From positions 501,820 to 565,819 of the forward strand of contig NZ_KQ034047.1 in assembly GCF_000970855.1 (NCBI RefSeq): a DNA stretch of 64,000 nt, in the 5' to 3' direction. How positions within the stretch are numbered: position 1 is the first letter of the stretch; each line of letters starts with the position of its first letter. This document shows, one piece after another, positions 17,393 to 26,225 of the stretch. The position numbers and the translations under genes were made by a program. The stretch is from Lactobacillus helsingborgensis. Its GTDB lineage: Bacteria > Bacillota > Bacilli > Lactobacillales > Lactobacillaceae. Below the pieces are notes generated by a model that saw only the letters and a list, made by a program, of their open reading frames with translations, had not been told where the DNA came from and did not search any database.

Positions 17393-18382
17393 ATGAAGAA
17401 AAAAACAGCAAGTATTAAAGATGTTGCCAGCTTGGCAAATGTCTCTATTGCAACAGTTTCACGTTATTTACATGGTCAACTTAATCGAATGTCAGCTGAA
17501 ACAGCTGATCAGGTAAAAAACGCAATTGTTAAACTGAATTATGTTCCGAATGCTGCAGCCAGACAGCTAATAACTCACAAAAGTAAAATGATTGCGATCA
17601 TTGTTGTTAATATAGCTGATTCGTTTTCTACCGAATTATATAAGGGAGCGAATTCCGTCTTAGAACGCGCTGGCTACGCCACCGTAATGCTTGATACTGA
17701 TTCTCAACAAGCTAAAGAAAAACAGCTAATTAATATGGTGGGATTAAATACTTATGACGGGTTAATATTACAGCCTTTAAGTAGCGATGTTGCTAAAATC
17801 AAATCTGAAGTCCGGAGAGATTTGCCAATTGTAATTCTTGACCGTCAATTAAAGGACTCCCCGTGGCCCCAAGTAATAAGCGAAAATTTTGCAGCTAGTA
17901 AAAAAGCTGCTCAGTATTTTTATCAACATGGATTTACACAAGCAATTGTTTTTTCATCCGCAATCGCAATTGCCTCGACTAGGCAAAAGCGTCTTAAAGG
18001 TATTAAAGCTGTTTATCCGCAAGTTACTATCTTTGAACTTGACGAAAAAATGCTCCAACATAAGGAAATATTTGCTAAATTAGAAAAAATTTTGGCTGAA
18101 AAAGCAGAAAAAACCGTGCTTTTCTTTCTAGAAGAACGTTGGCTTTTGTTATTTTTACCAGATTTAATTCATGCCAACCTTTTACCCAACAAAAATATAG
18201 AAATTTCTGGTTTTGCGGATTCCAGCTTAATTTCGTCTATTTGGCCCTCTGCTAAGATGATATTGCAAGACCCTTACAAAATGGGGCAAAAAGCTGGTGC
18301 AATCATGCTTAATTTATTGGCAAACAAACAAAACATACCTCATACTTCAATGGTTAAAACCAGTTTTATTAAAAAAGACTAA
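17393..18382 (+). CDS. LacI-family transcriptional regulator (probable KDG regulator)
   Basis: 329 aa. The N-terminus has the LacI helix-turn-helix (ASIKDVASLANVSIATVSRY) and hinge (NYVPNAAARQL). The rest is a periplasmic-binding-like sensor (IAIIVVNIADSFSTELYKGA, then YDGLILQPLS). GAGGG precedes the ATG at 17393. It diverges from eda-kdgK, and an operator-like palindrome lies in the shared region, so control of ketodeoxygluconate use, as by KdgR in Bacillus, is inferred. Confidence 0.85.
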   Translation: MKKKTASIKDVASLANVSIATVSRYLHGQLNRMSAETADQVKNAIVKLNYVPNAAARQLITHKSKMIAIIVVNIADSFSTELYKGANSVLERAGYATVMLDTDSQQAKEKQLINMVGLNTYDGLILQPLSSDVAKIKSEVRRDLPIVILDRQLKDSPWPQVISENFAASKKAAQYFYQHGFTQAIVFSSAIAIASTRQKRLKGIKAVYPQVTIFELDEKMLQHKEIFAKLEKILAEKAEKTVLFFLEERWLLLFLPDLIHANLLPNKNIEISGFADSSLISSIWPSAKMILQDPYKMGQKAGAIMLNLLANKQNIPHTSMVKTSFIKKD

Positions 18383-18409
18383 AAAGGGGCAAAATCTAAC
18401 TCAAAAAAT

Positions 18410-18443
18410 AAAGCGTTGAGAACTTATCTTCTCAACGCTTTTT
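18410..18443. terminator. Terminator between LacI-type gene and asd
   Basis: A perfect 13-bp stem, AAAGCGTTGAGAA (18410-18422) with its complement at 18429-18441, loop of 6 nt, then T residues. It is A/T-flanked on both sides and so may serve both convergent transcripts. Confidence 0.8.
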
Positions 18444-18541
18444 CAGATTGAATATAATATTGGTTTTCGTTAATTTATTCTGACTAATTTACACTATAAA
18501 AGCACAGTACAAAACATTTTTTAGCCTGCTAATATAAATAG

Positions 18542-19603
18542 CTACTTAGGAACATGAACTAAGTTATCACGTACCAGGCATTCCGCAATCTCAACAGTAT
18601 TGCTGGCGGCGCCTCTTAACAAGTTATCAGCTACGACCCACATATTGAATGCGCCGGGGTTTTCTTGATCTGGACGAATACGCCCAACAAAAGTCTCTTT
18701 TTTGCCCGCTGCTAACAGGGGTTGTGGATAAATCTGGTTTTGGGGATCATCTTGTAGAACCAGTCCTGGAGTCTTCTTAATTTCCTGCTGGATAGCAGCA
18801 GCAGTGACTGATTTGTCTTTAAGAACGAAATAAACCGTTTCGCCATGACCAATTTCAACTGGCACCCGTACGCAAGTAGCAGTAACTTTTATCTGCTGTG
18901 AATCTTGATCATTATACAAAATCTTTTTTGTTTCATGAATCATTTTCCATTCTTCGTGTGTATAACCATCATCTTCAAATACATCAATTTGCGGTAAGAG
19001 GTTAAATGCTATCGGATAATGCTTTTTAGCAGATGCAGTTGGCAATATTTTGGCTTCAGTCTCTTGATTATTCAGCCTATCTTGTGCTTGTTGAAGCAGC
19101 TCATCCCGAGCTGCCTTACCGGCACCAGAAACGGCTTGATAAGTTGAAACAATAATTTGTTTAATTCCCCATTTAACGTGCAGTGGATAAAGCGCAGCCA
19201 CCATTTGTATTGTTGAACAATTGGGGTTAGCAATAATTCCGTGATGGTTAACTAATTGGTCATCGTTAACTCCTGGCACAATTAGCGGAACATCATCAGC
19301 CATACGAAAAGCACTGGTATTATCTACACACACTGCTCCTCTTTTAACCGCTTCAGGCAACAATTTTTGAGACACCGCACCGCCGGCAGATGATAAAACC
19401 AAGTCTACGCCATTAAACGAGTCCGGCCGTGCTTCTTCTACTTTAATTTCTTGATTTTTAAATTTTAGTTTTTTACCTGCTGAATTCTTAGAAGCCAGCA
19501 ATTTAACTTCTTTAACAGGAATTTGTGCATGTTCCAATTCACTAATTAAGCGTTGACCCACTGCGCCTGTAGCACCTAAAATTGCAACTACATATTCTTT
19601 CAT
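18542..19603 (-). CDS. asd: Aspartate-semialdehyde dehydrogenase
   Basis: 353 aa. NADP loop ILGATGAVGQ (8-17), VDNTSAFRM near 93-101 and the nucleophile Cys129 in ANPNCST are present. It reduces aspartyl phosphate to the semialdehyde. Its start overlaps the aminotransferase stop by 4 nt (ATGA). It is the last gene of the riboswitch-controlled lysine operon, upstream in the pathway but downstream in the transcript. Confidence 0.96.
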   Translation of the reverse strand: MKEYVVAILGATGAVGQRLISELEHAQIPVKEVKLLASKNSAGKKLKFKNQEIKVEEARPDSFNGVDLVLSSAGGAVSQKLLPEAVKRGAVCVDNTSAFRMADDVPLIVPGVNDDQLVNHHGIIANPNCSTIQMVAALYPLHVKWGIKQIIVSTYQAVSGAGKAARDELLQQAQDRLNNQETEAKILPTASAKKHYPIAFNLLPQIDVFEDDGYTHEEWKMIHETKKILYNDQDSQQIKVTATCVRVPVEIGHGETVYFVLKDKSVTAAAIQQEIKKTPGLVLQDDPQNQIYPQPLLAAGKKETFVGRIRPDQENPGAFNMWVVADNLLRGAASNTVEIAECLVRDNLVHVPK

Positions 19604-20790
19604 TTAATATCGCCCTTTTCTGCTAAAAATTTTTGAATACGCTTCATAGCTGTATGCAGATCTTCATCGCCAGCAGCATATGAAAAGCGAATATATCCTT
19701 CTCCACCAGCACCAAAAGCACTTCCGGGAGTACCACCAACTTTAGCTTCATGTGCTAAATCTAAGGCAAAAGCTTCGTCATTTTGACCGTAACTTGCTGG
19801 TATTTGGGCAAAAACATAAAATGCGCCCTCACTCTTATGCGTTTTTAAACCCATTTTATTCAAAGCAGCAACAATATAGTCACGCCTTTTTTGATAAATT
19901 ATGCTTGCTTCGACAGGATCCTGATCGCCATTTTCAAGGGCTTCTGCAGCCGCGGCTTGAGCAGGATTAGAAGGTGCGGTTACCAAAAAGGCGTGCATCT
20001 TGGCAACTAAACTAATTAAAGCAGCTGGACCTGTCACATAACCTATTCTATAACCCGTCATAGCATGAGATTTTGAAAGACCGTTAATTACTAAAGTGCG
20101 TTCAGGTAAATATTGAGCTATTGAAATATGGGCAAAATCATACGTCAATTCACTATAAATTTCATCAGAAATCACATACAGCTGGTGCTGCCTAATAATT
20201 GGAGCCAGTTGACCTAAAACTGAGGCTGGGCACTCCCTACCGGTAGGGTTAGTCGGGTAATTCAGTAAAATGGCTTTTGCTTTAGGATACTTAGTTAGAG
20301 TTTTTTCCAGAACTTGCGGAGTTAAAACAAAATTTGTGTCTGCAGTATTAATGGCAATCAATTCGGCTTTAGTATACTCAATTAACGGAAAATAAAGAGC
20401 ATACGATGGCGTTGGTACAATAATTTGATCTCCCGGTTGAAACAATGCCAACATAGTTGCAGCTATGGCTTCAGTTGCACCGACAGTAGCAATAATTTCA
20501 CTTTCAGGATCATACGAAAGATTTTGTTTACGTTTTAAATAATTGCTGATTGCCTTCCGCAGTCTTAAAGTTCCCTTTTGAGCTGAATAGTGTGAATCAT
20601 TATCTAAAATGCTTTGAGCAGCCGCTTGCTTAACATGTTCAGGTGTATTCAAATCTGGTTCTCCCAGAGTCAATTTGATTAAATCAGGTACATTTTCAAT
20701 TTTTTGAGCAAAAGCCCGGATACCAGAAGCAGGAATTTGTGCCAAAGGTATGTGGGTAATTGAAGTTAAATCAGCAGCTAATTGTGGCAT
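19600..20790 (-). CDS. patA: Class I/II aminotransferase, probable N-acetyl-L,L-diaminopimelate aminotransferase
   Basis: 396 aa, fold-type I PLP enzyme: GEPDLNTPEH near 43-52, NYPTNPTG (177-184), SDEIYSEL, and the PLP Lys240 in NGLSKSHAMTGYRIGY. Sequence alone would allow several substrates, but position between dapB and asd in an operon containing the acetyltransferase and deacetylase leaves the acetyl-DAP transamination step as its job (PatA of Bacillus). AAGGAG lies upstream of the ATG. Confidence 0.88.
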   Translation of the reverse strand: MPQLAADLTSITHIPLAQIPASGIRAFAQKIENVPDLIKLTLGEPDLNTPEHVKQAAAQSILDNDSHYSAQKGTLRLRKAISNYLKRKQNLSYDPESEIIATVGATEAIAATMLALFQPGDQIIVPTPSYALYFPLIEYTKAELIAINTADTNFVLTPQVLEKTLTKYPKAKAILLNYPTNPTGRECPASVLGQLAPIIRQHQLYVISDEIYSELTYDFAHISIAQYLPERTLVINGLSKSHAMTGYRIGYVTGPAALISLVAKMHAFLVTAPSNPAQAAAAEALENGDQDPVEASIIYQKRRDYIVAALNKMGLKTHKSEGAFYVFAQIPASYGQNDEAFALDLAHEAKVGGTPGSAFGAGGEGYIRFSYAAGDEDLHTAMKRIQKFLAEKGDIK

Positions 20791-20802
20791 TCATTATTCT
20801 CC

Positions 20803-21561
20803 TTATAAAATTTGGTCCAAACCGACCACTAATTCCGATAAATTCATTATTTGATCTAAAGCAACTTTCACGCCTTGCATAAATGAAGAACGTGAAAACG
20901 AGTCTTGTCTAATAGTTAAAGCTTCGCCAGGACCACCAAAAAGCACCTGCTCGTGAGCTATATAGCCGGGTAACCGCACAGAGTGAACGGGAACGCCATC
21001 ATAATCGGCACCGCGAGCTTGAGAATCATTTGCTGTTTGAGAGCAGTTTTCTGAATTACGATTAGCAGCAATTAATTTGGCAGTGGTAATAGCCGTAGCA
21101 CTCGGAGCATCCTTTTTGTCAGCATGATGGATTTCAATGACTTCAGCATCAGGAAAGTAACGGGCTGCTTCTTGCGCAAATTTCATTAATAACACGGCCG
21201 ACAAGCCAAAATTAGGAGCAATAATACCGCCTAACTTTTCTTTTTGTGCAATTGCTTGTAATTTCTCAGTTTGTTCAGTAGTTAAACCACTAGTGCCAAT
21301 AATAGGACGTATATGGTGCTTGAGTGCAAATTCGGTATTTTCATAAACAGCTTGTGGAGTAGTAAAATCAATCCAAACATCAGCAGCAACATCAACCATT
21401 GCTAAATTATCAAATCGCTTAACGTCAGGCTTGAAATCCGAACTGCTAGAGGCTGTGGGTGCTAAAACTGCTACCAATTGGCAATCCGGTAATTTTTCAA
21501 CTAATTGAACTGCTTGTCTGCCCATAGATCCTGTGGCACCAGCTATTAAAATTTTTTTCAT
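20803..21561 (-). CDS. dapB: 4-hydroxy-tetrahydrodipicolinate reductase
   Basis: 252 aa. Nucleotide loop AGATGSMGRQ (8-17), IIGTSGLT near 88-95, NFGLSAVLLMKF, and the substrate/catalytic motif EIHHADKKDAPSATA are intact. It reduces the DapA product to tetrahydrodipicolinate. Its ATG shares one base with the dapA stop (TAATG). Confidence 0.96.
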   Translation of the reverse strand: MKKILIAGATGSMGRQAVQLVEKLPDCQLVAVLAPTASSSSDFKPDVKRFDNLAMVDVAADVWIDFTTPQAVYENTEFALKHHIRPIIGTSGLTTEQTEKLQAIAQKEKLGGIIAPNFGLSAVLLMKFAQEAARYFPDAEVIEIHHADKKDAPSATAITTAKLIAANRNSENCSQTANDSQARGADYDGVPVHSVRLPGYIAHEQVLFGGPGEALTIRQDSFSRSSFMQGVKVALDQIMNLSELVVGLDQIL

Positions 21562-22484
21562 TAATCTACTCCTAATTCTAGTGGCAGTTCATGCAATAAA
21601 GCCGCTTCATCTAAACCTAAATGAATAGCTAATTGCCGTTTTTCTGTCTCATTTAAATCTACAATCGGTAACCGGCAGCCACCAGCAGGTAAACCCTGAG
21701 CGTTTAAAACTGCCTTAACCGGTGAAGGGGAGGGGTACATAAATAATGCTTGCATTTTCGGCATTAGTTGTCTTTGCAATTTACCCGCTGCAGCAATTTT
21801 GCCCTGATCTAAGTCATCATACATTTTCCGCATAGCTTTGCCATAAATATGAGAAGCTACCGAAATTACTCCTTTTGCTCCCAAGACTTTAGCCGTTAAA
21901 GATTGTAAGTCTTCGCCTGTATATACCAAAAAGTCATTGGCTGCATGTTCAACAATATATTCCAAGTCCTCTAAATCTGAGCACTGCTTAACACCAGCAA
22001 TTTTTGGATTACGCGATAAATCAACCAGAGTTTCCTTGCTAATCTTAATTCCTGTTCGTCCCGGAATATTATAAATAATGATTGGTACAGGTGAATTTTC
22101 AGCTACTTTTTGAAAATGAGCTGTAATTCCTCTTTGATTCGGCTTGTTATAGTATGGCGCAACTACTAATGCCATATCAATACCGGGAATTTGTCCTACT
22201 TCTTGCGTAAACGCAACGGTTTGGGCAGTATTATTGCTGCCTGTGCCGGCTATCACAGGTACACGGTGATCAACTATTTGAGCGAATTTAGTATATAACG
22301 CAATTTTTTCATCATGGGTCATGGTTGCTGTTTCACCAGTCGTACCGCCAATGACGAAGCCATTGCTACCTGTATTGAGTAAATGCTCGGTTAATCGTTT
22401 CAGACCAGGATAGTCAACTTCTCCCTCCTTATTAAAAGGGGTAATTATCGCGGTCATTAAATCTGCCTTATCAAAATTAGTCAT
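21561..22484 (-). CDS. dapA: 4-hydroxy-tetrahydrodipicolinate synthase
   Basis: 307 aa. [10 protein letters not shown] (46-55), Tyr138 in YNIPGRTG (138-145) and the Schiff-base Lys166 in AGVKQCSD identify DapA of the DHDPS/NAL barrel family. It condenses pyruvate with aspartate semialdehyde, the first step of the DAP branch. AAAAGGAG precedes the ATG. Coupled to dapB. Confidence 0.96.
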   Translation of the reverse strand: MTNFDKADLMTAIITPFNKEGEVDYPGLKRLTEHLLNTGSNGFVIGGTTGETATMTHDEKIALYTKFAQIVDHRVPVIAGTGSNNTAQTVAFTQEVGQIPGIDMALVVAPYYNKPNQRGITAHFQKVAENSPVPIIIYNIPGRTGIKISKETLVDLSRNPKIAGVKQCSDLEDLEYIVEHAANDFLVYTGEDLQSLTAKVLGAKGVISVASHIYGKAMRKMYDDLDQGKIAAAGKLQRQLMPKMQALFMYPSPSPVKAVLNAQGLPAGGCRLPIVDLNETEKRQLAIHLGLDEAALLHELPLELGVD

Positions 22485-22502
22485 GTTTTTTCTCCTTTTG
22501 AG

Positions 22503-23642
22503 CTACATGTGACTCAGTAAAAAACCTACCATTGCTTTAATTCCTAATATTATTGCTTCTTCGTGCGGATTAAATGTTGCAGAATGAAGCTGGGAACTAT
22601 CATTTACGCCCAGCCAAAACATGGTACCAGGTATTTGTGCCAGTAAATAGCCAAAGTCCTCTCCTGTCATAGCCGGCTGCATCTCTTGGTAATTAATTTG
22701 AGTATTTTCCTTCATATAATTAATGAACTCGCTTGTGATTTGAGGATTATTTTCAACTGGCCAATAGCCGCCTTGATTAAGCTGCAAATCAACCTTAGCA
22801 TTATAGCTTTGTGCTATTCCTTGAGTTACCTCCCGCAGACGCTGATCGATTCTTTCGATCATTTTTTGAGTTAGCCCGCGAATAGTTCCTTCTAAATGAG
22901 CATGACCGGCAATCGCATTTCTAACTGTTCCAGCCCTAACTTTTCCTATTGTAATAACACCACTTGCAATTGGATCAATACTGCGAGATATAATTGTTTG
23001 AATTTGTTCTATTAAAGCAGCAGCGGCCACTACCATATCATTAGCTTGCTGTGGATATGCGGCGTGACCATCTTTACCATATAAGTCAATATTGATTTCA
23101 GTTGTGCCCGCAAATAATGTTCCTAAACGGCAGCCAATTGTGCCGGTGGGTAAGTCGGGAGTAACGTGCAAGGCGAAGAATTCATCTGGATGCCATTTAC
23201 CAGTAAAAACCCCAGCTTCATAAGCTTTTTTACCACCACTTTCACTTTCTTCAGCTGGCTGGAAAAAGAAAAGTAAATTATCCTGCGGTTGCTGATCACA
23301 AAAATAAGCTAAAATTCCAAGCGCTACTGTCATGTGGATGTCATGACCACAGGCATGCATTTGACCATGATTGTGAGAAGCAAACGACAAGCCAGTATTT
23401 TCTTGAATTGGCAGACCATCTATATCTGCTCGATAACCAATTGTTTTTTGTGGTTTACTTCCCCGAACCAGAACTAATATAGCTGTAGGTAGTTCAGGGC
23501 ATGTACGTATTTCAATATTTTTCTGGTTAAAATTACCAATGACTTGCAAGAGATATTTCTGTGTTTGATATTCATGCAATGCTAGTTCCGGTATTTGGTG
23601 CAAGTCACGGCGAATTTTAATAAGTTGCGCAGAAGTTAACAT
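22503..23642 (-). CDS. dapL: N-acetyldiaminopimelate deacetylase
   Basis: 379 aa, M20 amidohydrolase family. Metal-site motifs MHACGHDIHM (around 95-104), QPAEESESGGKKAY and the C-terminal MTGEDFGYLLAQIPGTMFWLG and LHSATFNP are all present. Operon position between dapD and dapA fits removal of the acetyl group from N-acetyl-L,L-DAP (the YkuR role). It follows the dapD stop by 4 nt. Confidence 0.93.
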   Translation of the reverse strand: MLTSAQLIKIRRDLHQIPELALHEYQTQKYLLQVIGNFNQKNIEIRTCPELPTAILVLVRGSKPQKTIGYRADIDGLPIQENTGLSFASHNHGQMHACGHDIHMTVALGILAYFCDQQPQDNLLFFFQPAEESESGGKKAYEAGVFTGKWHPDEFFALHVTPDLPTGTIGCRLGTLFAGTTEINIDLYGKDGHAAYPQQANDMVVAAAALIEQIQTIISRSIDPIASGVITIGKVRAGTVRNAIAGHAHLEGTIRGLTQKMIERIDQRLREVTQGIAQSYNAKVDLQLNQGGYWPVENNPQITSEFINYMKENTQINYQEMQPAMTGEDFGYLLAQIPGTMFWLGVNDSSQLHSATFNPHEEAIILGIKAMVGFLLSHM

Positions 23643-23646
23643 TAAT

Positions 23647-24357
23647 TCACAGCTTTCTTAGTCCCTGTTCAATTCCTGTCTTAGAGGCAGTTTTTTGATC
23701 ACGCATTTTAACAATTTTTGCTGGTACTCCGGCAACGACGCTGTTTGCAGGTACATCTTTTGTTACTACCGCTCCTGCCGCTACTACCGCATGGTCACCA
23801 ACTTGGACTCCTTCTAAAACTACTGCATTAGCACCTATCAAAACATTTTTGCCTATTTTTACAGGTTGTGCTGAGGCTGGTTCCACGACTCCGGCAATTA
23901 CCGCTCCTGCTCCTATGTGGCTGTTCGCACCAACGATTGCTCGGCCGCCCAAAACGGCATTCATATCAATCATGGCATTTTCACCAATTTCTGCTCCAAT
24001 ATTAATGACAGCCCCCATCATAATTACCGCATTTTTGCCTATTTCAACATTTTCACGAATAAGGGCACCCGGTTCAATTCTGGCAGAGATGTTCTTCATG
24101 TCTAGCAGGGGAATAGCAGAATTCCGACTGACATTTTCCACTTGATAATATGTTATCTTCTCGGCGTTTTTTTCTAAAAAAGGACCTAAGTCTTGCCAAT
24201 CTCCAAAAATGACCCCGGTATGAGTTTCACTAAAAATCTTGCAATTTTCAGGCCACTTTAACTTAGACATCTCAGCCTTGATATATACTTTCACAGGTGT
24301 TTTTTTGGTTGAATTAGCAATGAAATCAATAATTTCAGTTGCCGACATTTTTTTCAT
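23647..24357 (-). CDS. dapD: Tetrahydrodipicolinate N-acetyltransferase
   Basis: 236 aa, also called DapH. After an alpha/beta N-terminal domain come left-handed beta-helix hexapeptide repeats from about residue 90 ([20 protein letters not shown], then [10 protein letters not shown]). The C-terminus [13 protein letters not shown] is typical. It acetylates tetrahydropyridine dicarboxylate from acetyl-CoA, fixing this locus as the acetyl, not succinyl, DAP route. AAAGGAT precedes the start. Confidence 0.95.
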   Translation of the reverse strand: MKKMSATEIIDFIANSTKKTPVKVYIKAEMSKLKWPENCKIFSETHTGVIFGDWQDLGPFLEKNAEKITYYQVENVSRNSAIPLLDMKNISARIEPGALIRENVEIGKNAVIMMGAVINIGAEIGENAMIDMNAVLGGRAIVGANSHIGAGAVIAGVVEPASAQPVKIGKNVLIGANAVVLEGVQVGDHAVVAAGAVVTKDVPANSVVAGVPAKIVKMRDQKTASKTGIEQGLRKL

Positions 24358-24365
24358 ATTTTTAA

Positions 24366-25679
24366 TTATCCTTTCGGTTGATAAAAGCGATCATGACTAA
24401 TTAAATCCGCATAAGTTTCACGTGTAACTACTACCTGTGCTTGACCATTTTCTGCAAATACGACTGCTGGCCTTGGAACACGATTGTAATTCGATGCCAT
24501 GCTATAAACATAAGCGCCAGTAGCCAGAACTGCTATTACATCGCCCGGTTTACTTTTAGGGATTTTCAGTTTGTTAATAATAATATCGCCTGATTCACAA
24601 TAACGTCCCGCCAGTCTAACCGTTTCTACTGGTTCTGCATGTGGCTTTTCTGCTAATACTGCCTCATATTGTGCTTGATAAAGTGCCGGTCTAATATTAT
24701 CACCCATGCCCCCATCAACTGCTACATAAGGAAGCAGTCCAGGTACTTCTTTGCGAGCACCGATTGTATATAAGCTATAACCGGCTTCACCGACAATTGA
24801 ACGTCCTGGTTCAATCCAGATAGCCGGAATTTTTAAGTGGCTTATTTGCGCACACTTTTTAACTGTCTGCACTATTTGACTGATGAAGGTTTGAGCAGTT
24901 AAAGTATCATCCTGTTCGGTATATCTAATACCAAAACCGCCCCCTAAGTTTAAAACATGCGGTTGGTAATCATATTTTTGCTCCCAGTCCTTGACTAATT
25001 GCATAAGTCTTTCAACTTCCAGCTTAAACCCGGCTGTCTCTAGAATTTGTGAGCCAATATGTGCGTGCAGACCAATTAGTTCCATTTGCGCGTTAGCTTT
25101 AACCTGTAAAAAGGCCTGCTCGGCTTGACCCGAACGAATATCAAAACCAAATTTACTATCTTCTTGACCAGTTTGATCATATTCGTGAGTATGTGCCGAA
25201 ACTCCTGGTGTTAGCCGCAACATTACCTGCATCTGACTATTTGTTTCTTGTAAAATCTGGCCTAACAACTTAATTTCAGTAAAATTATCTAAAATAATGA
25301 CGCCAACATGATTTTTCACAGCCATTAATAACTCAGCTGCAGTTTTATTATTACCGTGAAAGCTAATTCTTGCTGCAGGAAAACCTGCTTGCAGCGCGGT
25401 ATATAATTCACCCCCAGAAACAACATCCACATGTCCGCCCAGCTCATTAATTACCTGGTAAATTGCTATCGTAGCAAATGCTTTACTGGCATAACTAATC
25501 GCATAATTCACATTTTCTTTTGCAAAAGCGTTTTGGAAAGCCCGAAATTGCCGTTTGATTTTTTGTACGTCATAAACAACTAATGGAGAACCAAACTCTT
25601 TTGCTAATTTTAGTGCATTAACCCCACCAATTACCAAGTGACCTTGAGCATTAGTTTGATAATAATCATTAGCAGCCAT
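24366..25679 (-). CDS. lysA: Diaminopimelate decarboxylase
   Basis: 437 aa, fold-type III PLP enzyme. PLP Lys66 in [10 protein letters not shown], the HAHIGSQI segment, GGGFGIRY, and the C-terminal [11 protein letters not shown] with the active Cys are intact. It converts meso-DAP to lysine. It is the first gene after the lysine riboswitch, so the last step of the pathway is transcribed first. GGGAGAG lies before the ATG. Confidence 0.97.
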   Translation of the reverse strand: MAANDYYQTNAQGHLVIGGVNALKLAKEFGSPLVVYDVQKIKRQFRAFQNAFAKENVNYAISYASKAFATIAIYQVINELGGHVDVVSGGELYTALQAGFPAARISFHGNNKTAAELLMAVKNHVGVIILDNFTEIKLLGQILQETNSQMQVMLRLTPGVSAHTHEYDQTGQEDSKFGFDIRSGQAEQAFLQVKANAQMELIGLHAHIGSQILETAGFKLEVERLMQLVKDWEQKYDYQPHVLNLGGGFGIRYTEQDDTLTAQTFISQIVQTVKKCAQISHLKIPAIWIEPGRSIVGEAGYSLYTIGARKEVPGLLPYVAVDGGMGDNIRPALYQAQYEAVLAEKPHAEPVETVRLAGRYCESGDIIINKLKIPKSKPGDVIAVLATGAYVYSMASNYNRVPRPAVVFAENGQAQVVVTRETYADLISHDRFYQPKG

Positions 25680-25705
25680 TTAAGTCTCTCCCTTTTTCTT
25701 AAAAT

Positions 25706-25744
25706 AAAAAGGGCTCTTTTGTCGTGCCTAACAAAAGAGTCCTT
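25706..25744 (-). terminator. Lysine riboswitch expression-platform terminator
   Basis: On the minus strand GGACTCTTTTGT pairs with ACAAAAGAGCCC (plus 25711-25742, one mismatch) and continues into TTTTT, about 25 nt before lysA. It lies just after the aptamer, as expected for transcription termination when lysine binds. Confidence 0.85.
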
Positions 25745-25770
25745 CAAGTTATTATCTGGTATCAATTTTG

Positions 25771-25940
25771 TCGATAGCGCTCCGCGAATATAAAATTGCG
25801 ACAGTCCGTAACCTGTTAGATTACGTCCCAGCTAATTAATTACCGCAATAATTAATGCTTCGGCAACCGCCCCTTTCACTAGTTTCTCAGCCTTTGCAGA
25901 AACTCCACCAGCTACTTTTGTTGGTTGCAACCTCTTCGAT
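25771..25940 (-). promoter_or_regulatory. Lysine riboswitch (L box)
   Basis: The minus strand carries the conserved L-box segments in order: AGAGGTTGC, AGTAGCTGG, GTGAAAGGGGCGG, GCCGAAGC, TAGCTGGGACG, GGACTGTCGC and GGAGCGCTATCGA. These match the Bacillus lysC leader core (GTGAAAGGGG...GCCGAAGC...GGCTGTC). With the following terminator it should switch off lysA-dapD-dapL-dapA-dapB-patA-asd when lysine is high. Ends are approximate. Confidence 0.95.
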
Positions 25941-25948
25941 TTATTAAA

Positions 25949-25977
25949 ATATTATTATTAATTAATATCATTGTCAA
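25949..25977 (-). promoter_or_regulatory. Promoter of the lysine operon
   Basis: On the minus strand a perfect TTGACA (25972-25977) is followed after 17 bp by TAATAT (25949-25954). Predicted start near 25942, exactly at the 5' edge of the riboswitch. Confidence 0.7.
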
Positions 25978-26050
25978 CCATTTTCAGTCAGAATTATTTT
26001 TTGTTTTTAAAATAAAGACAATGATTTTAAAAAAATGTCATTTTAACTAC

Positions 26051-26090
26051 AAGTCAAAAAACTTCTAGTAGCAATGTTTTTTGGCTTTTT
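26051..26090 (+). terminator. Orphan terminator-like hairpin upstream of aspartokinase
   Basis: AAGTCAAAAAAC (26051-26062) pairs with 26076-26087 with one G-U, loop of 13 nt, then T residues. It reads as a plus-strand terminator although no plus-strand gene precedes it. It either insulates the divergent promoters or attenuates a longer aspartokinase transcript. Confidence 0.45.
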
Positions 26091-26150
26091 ACAGTTTAAA
26101 AACAGTTAATCAAAATGGCTCATTTTCAAAAGTTCTCTTTTTATTTTTGA

Positions 26151-26178
26151 TTGAAGATTAAAATTTTAATGATAAAAT
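26151..26178 (+). promoter_or_regulatory. Candidate aspartokinase-dapF promoter
   Basis: TTGAAG (26151-26156) and TAAAAT (26173-26178) with a 16-bp spacer; the leader to the ATG is about 40 nt, too short for an L box. Confidence 0.5.
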
Positions 26179-26225
26179 GCAATACTAATTACTTAAAATT
26201 AAATTTAATTGTGAAAGGTATTAAC

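Noticed and set aside
23849..24145. 98-codon plus-strand ORF opposite dapD
   Set aside because: Arises from the complement of the hexapeptide repeats; periodic composition and no initiation signal.
24412..24427. Third parS-like match inside lysA (AGTTTCACGTGTAACT)
   Set aside because: Three mismatches, one of them in the inner arm (GTGTAA); too weak to list beside the other two.
26151..26225. 25-residue N-terminal extension of aspartokinase from a TTG codon
   Set aside because: Coincides with the likely -35/-10 promoter, and the family start MKVVKFGGSS has its own ribosome site.
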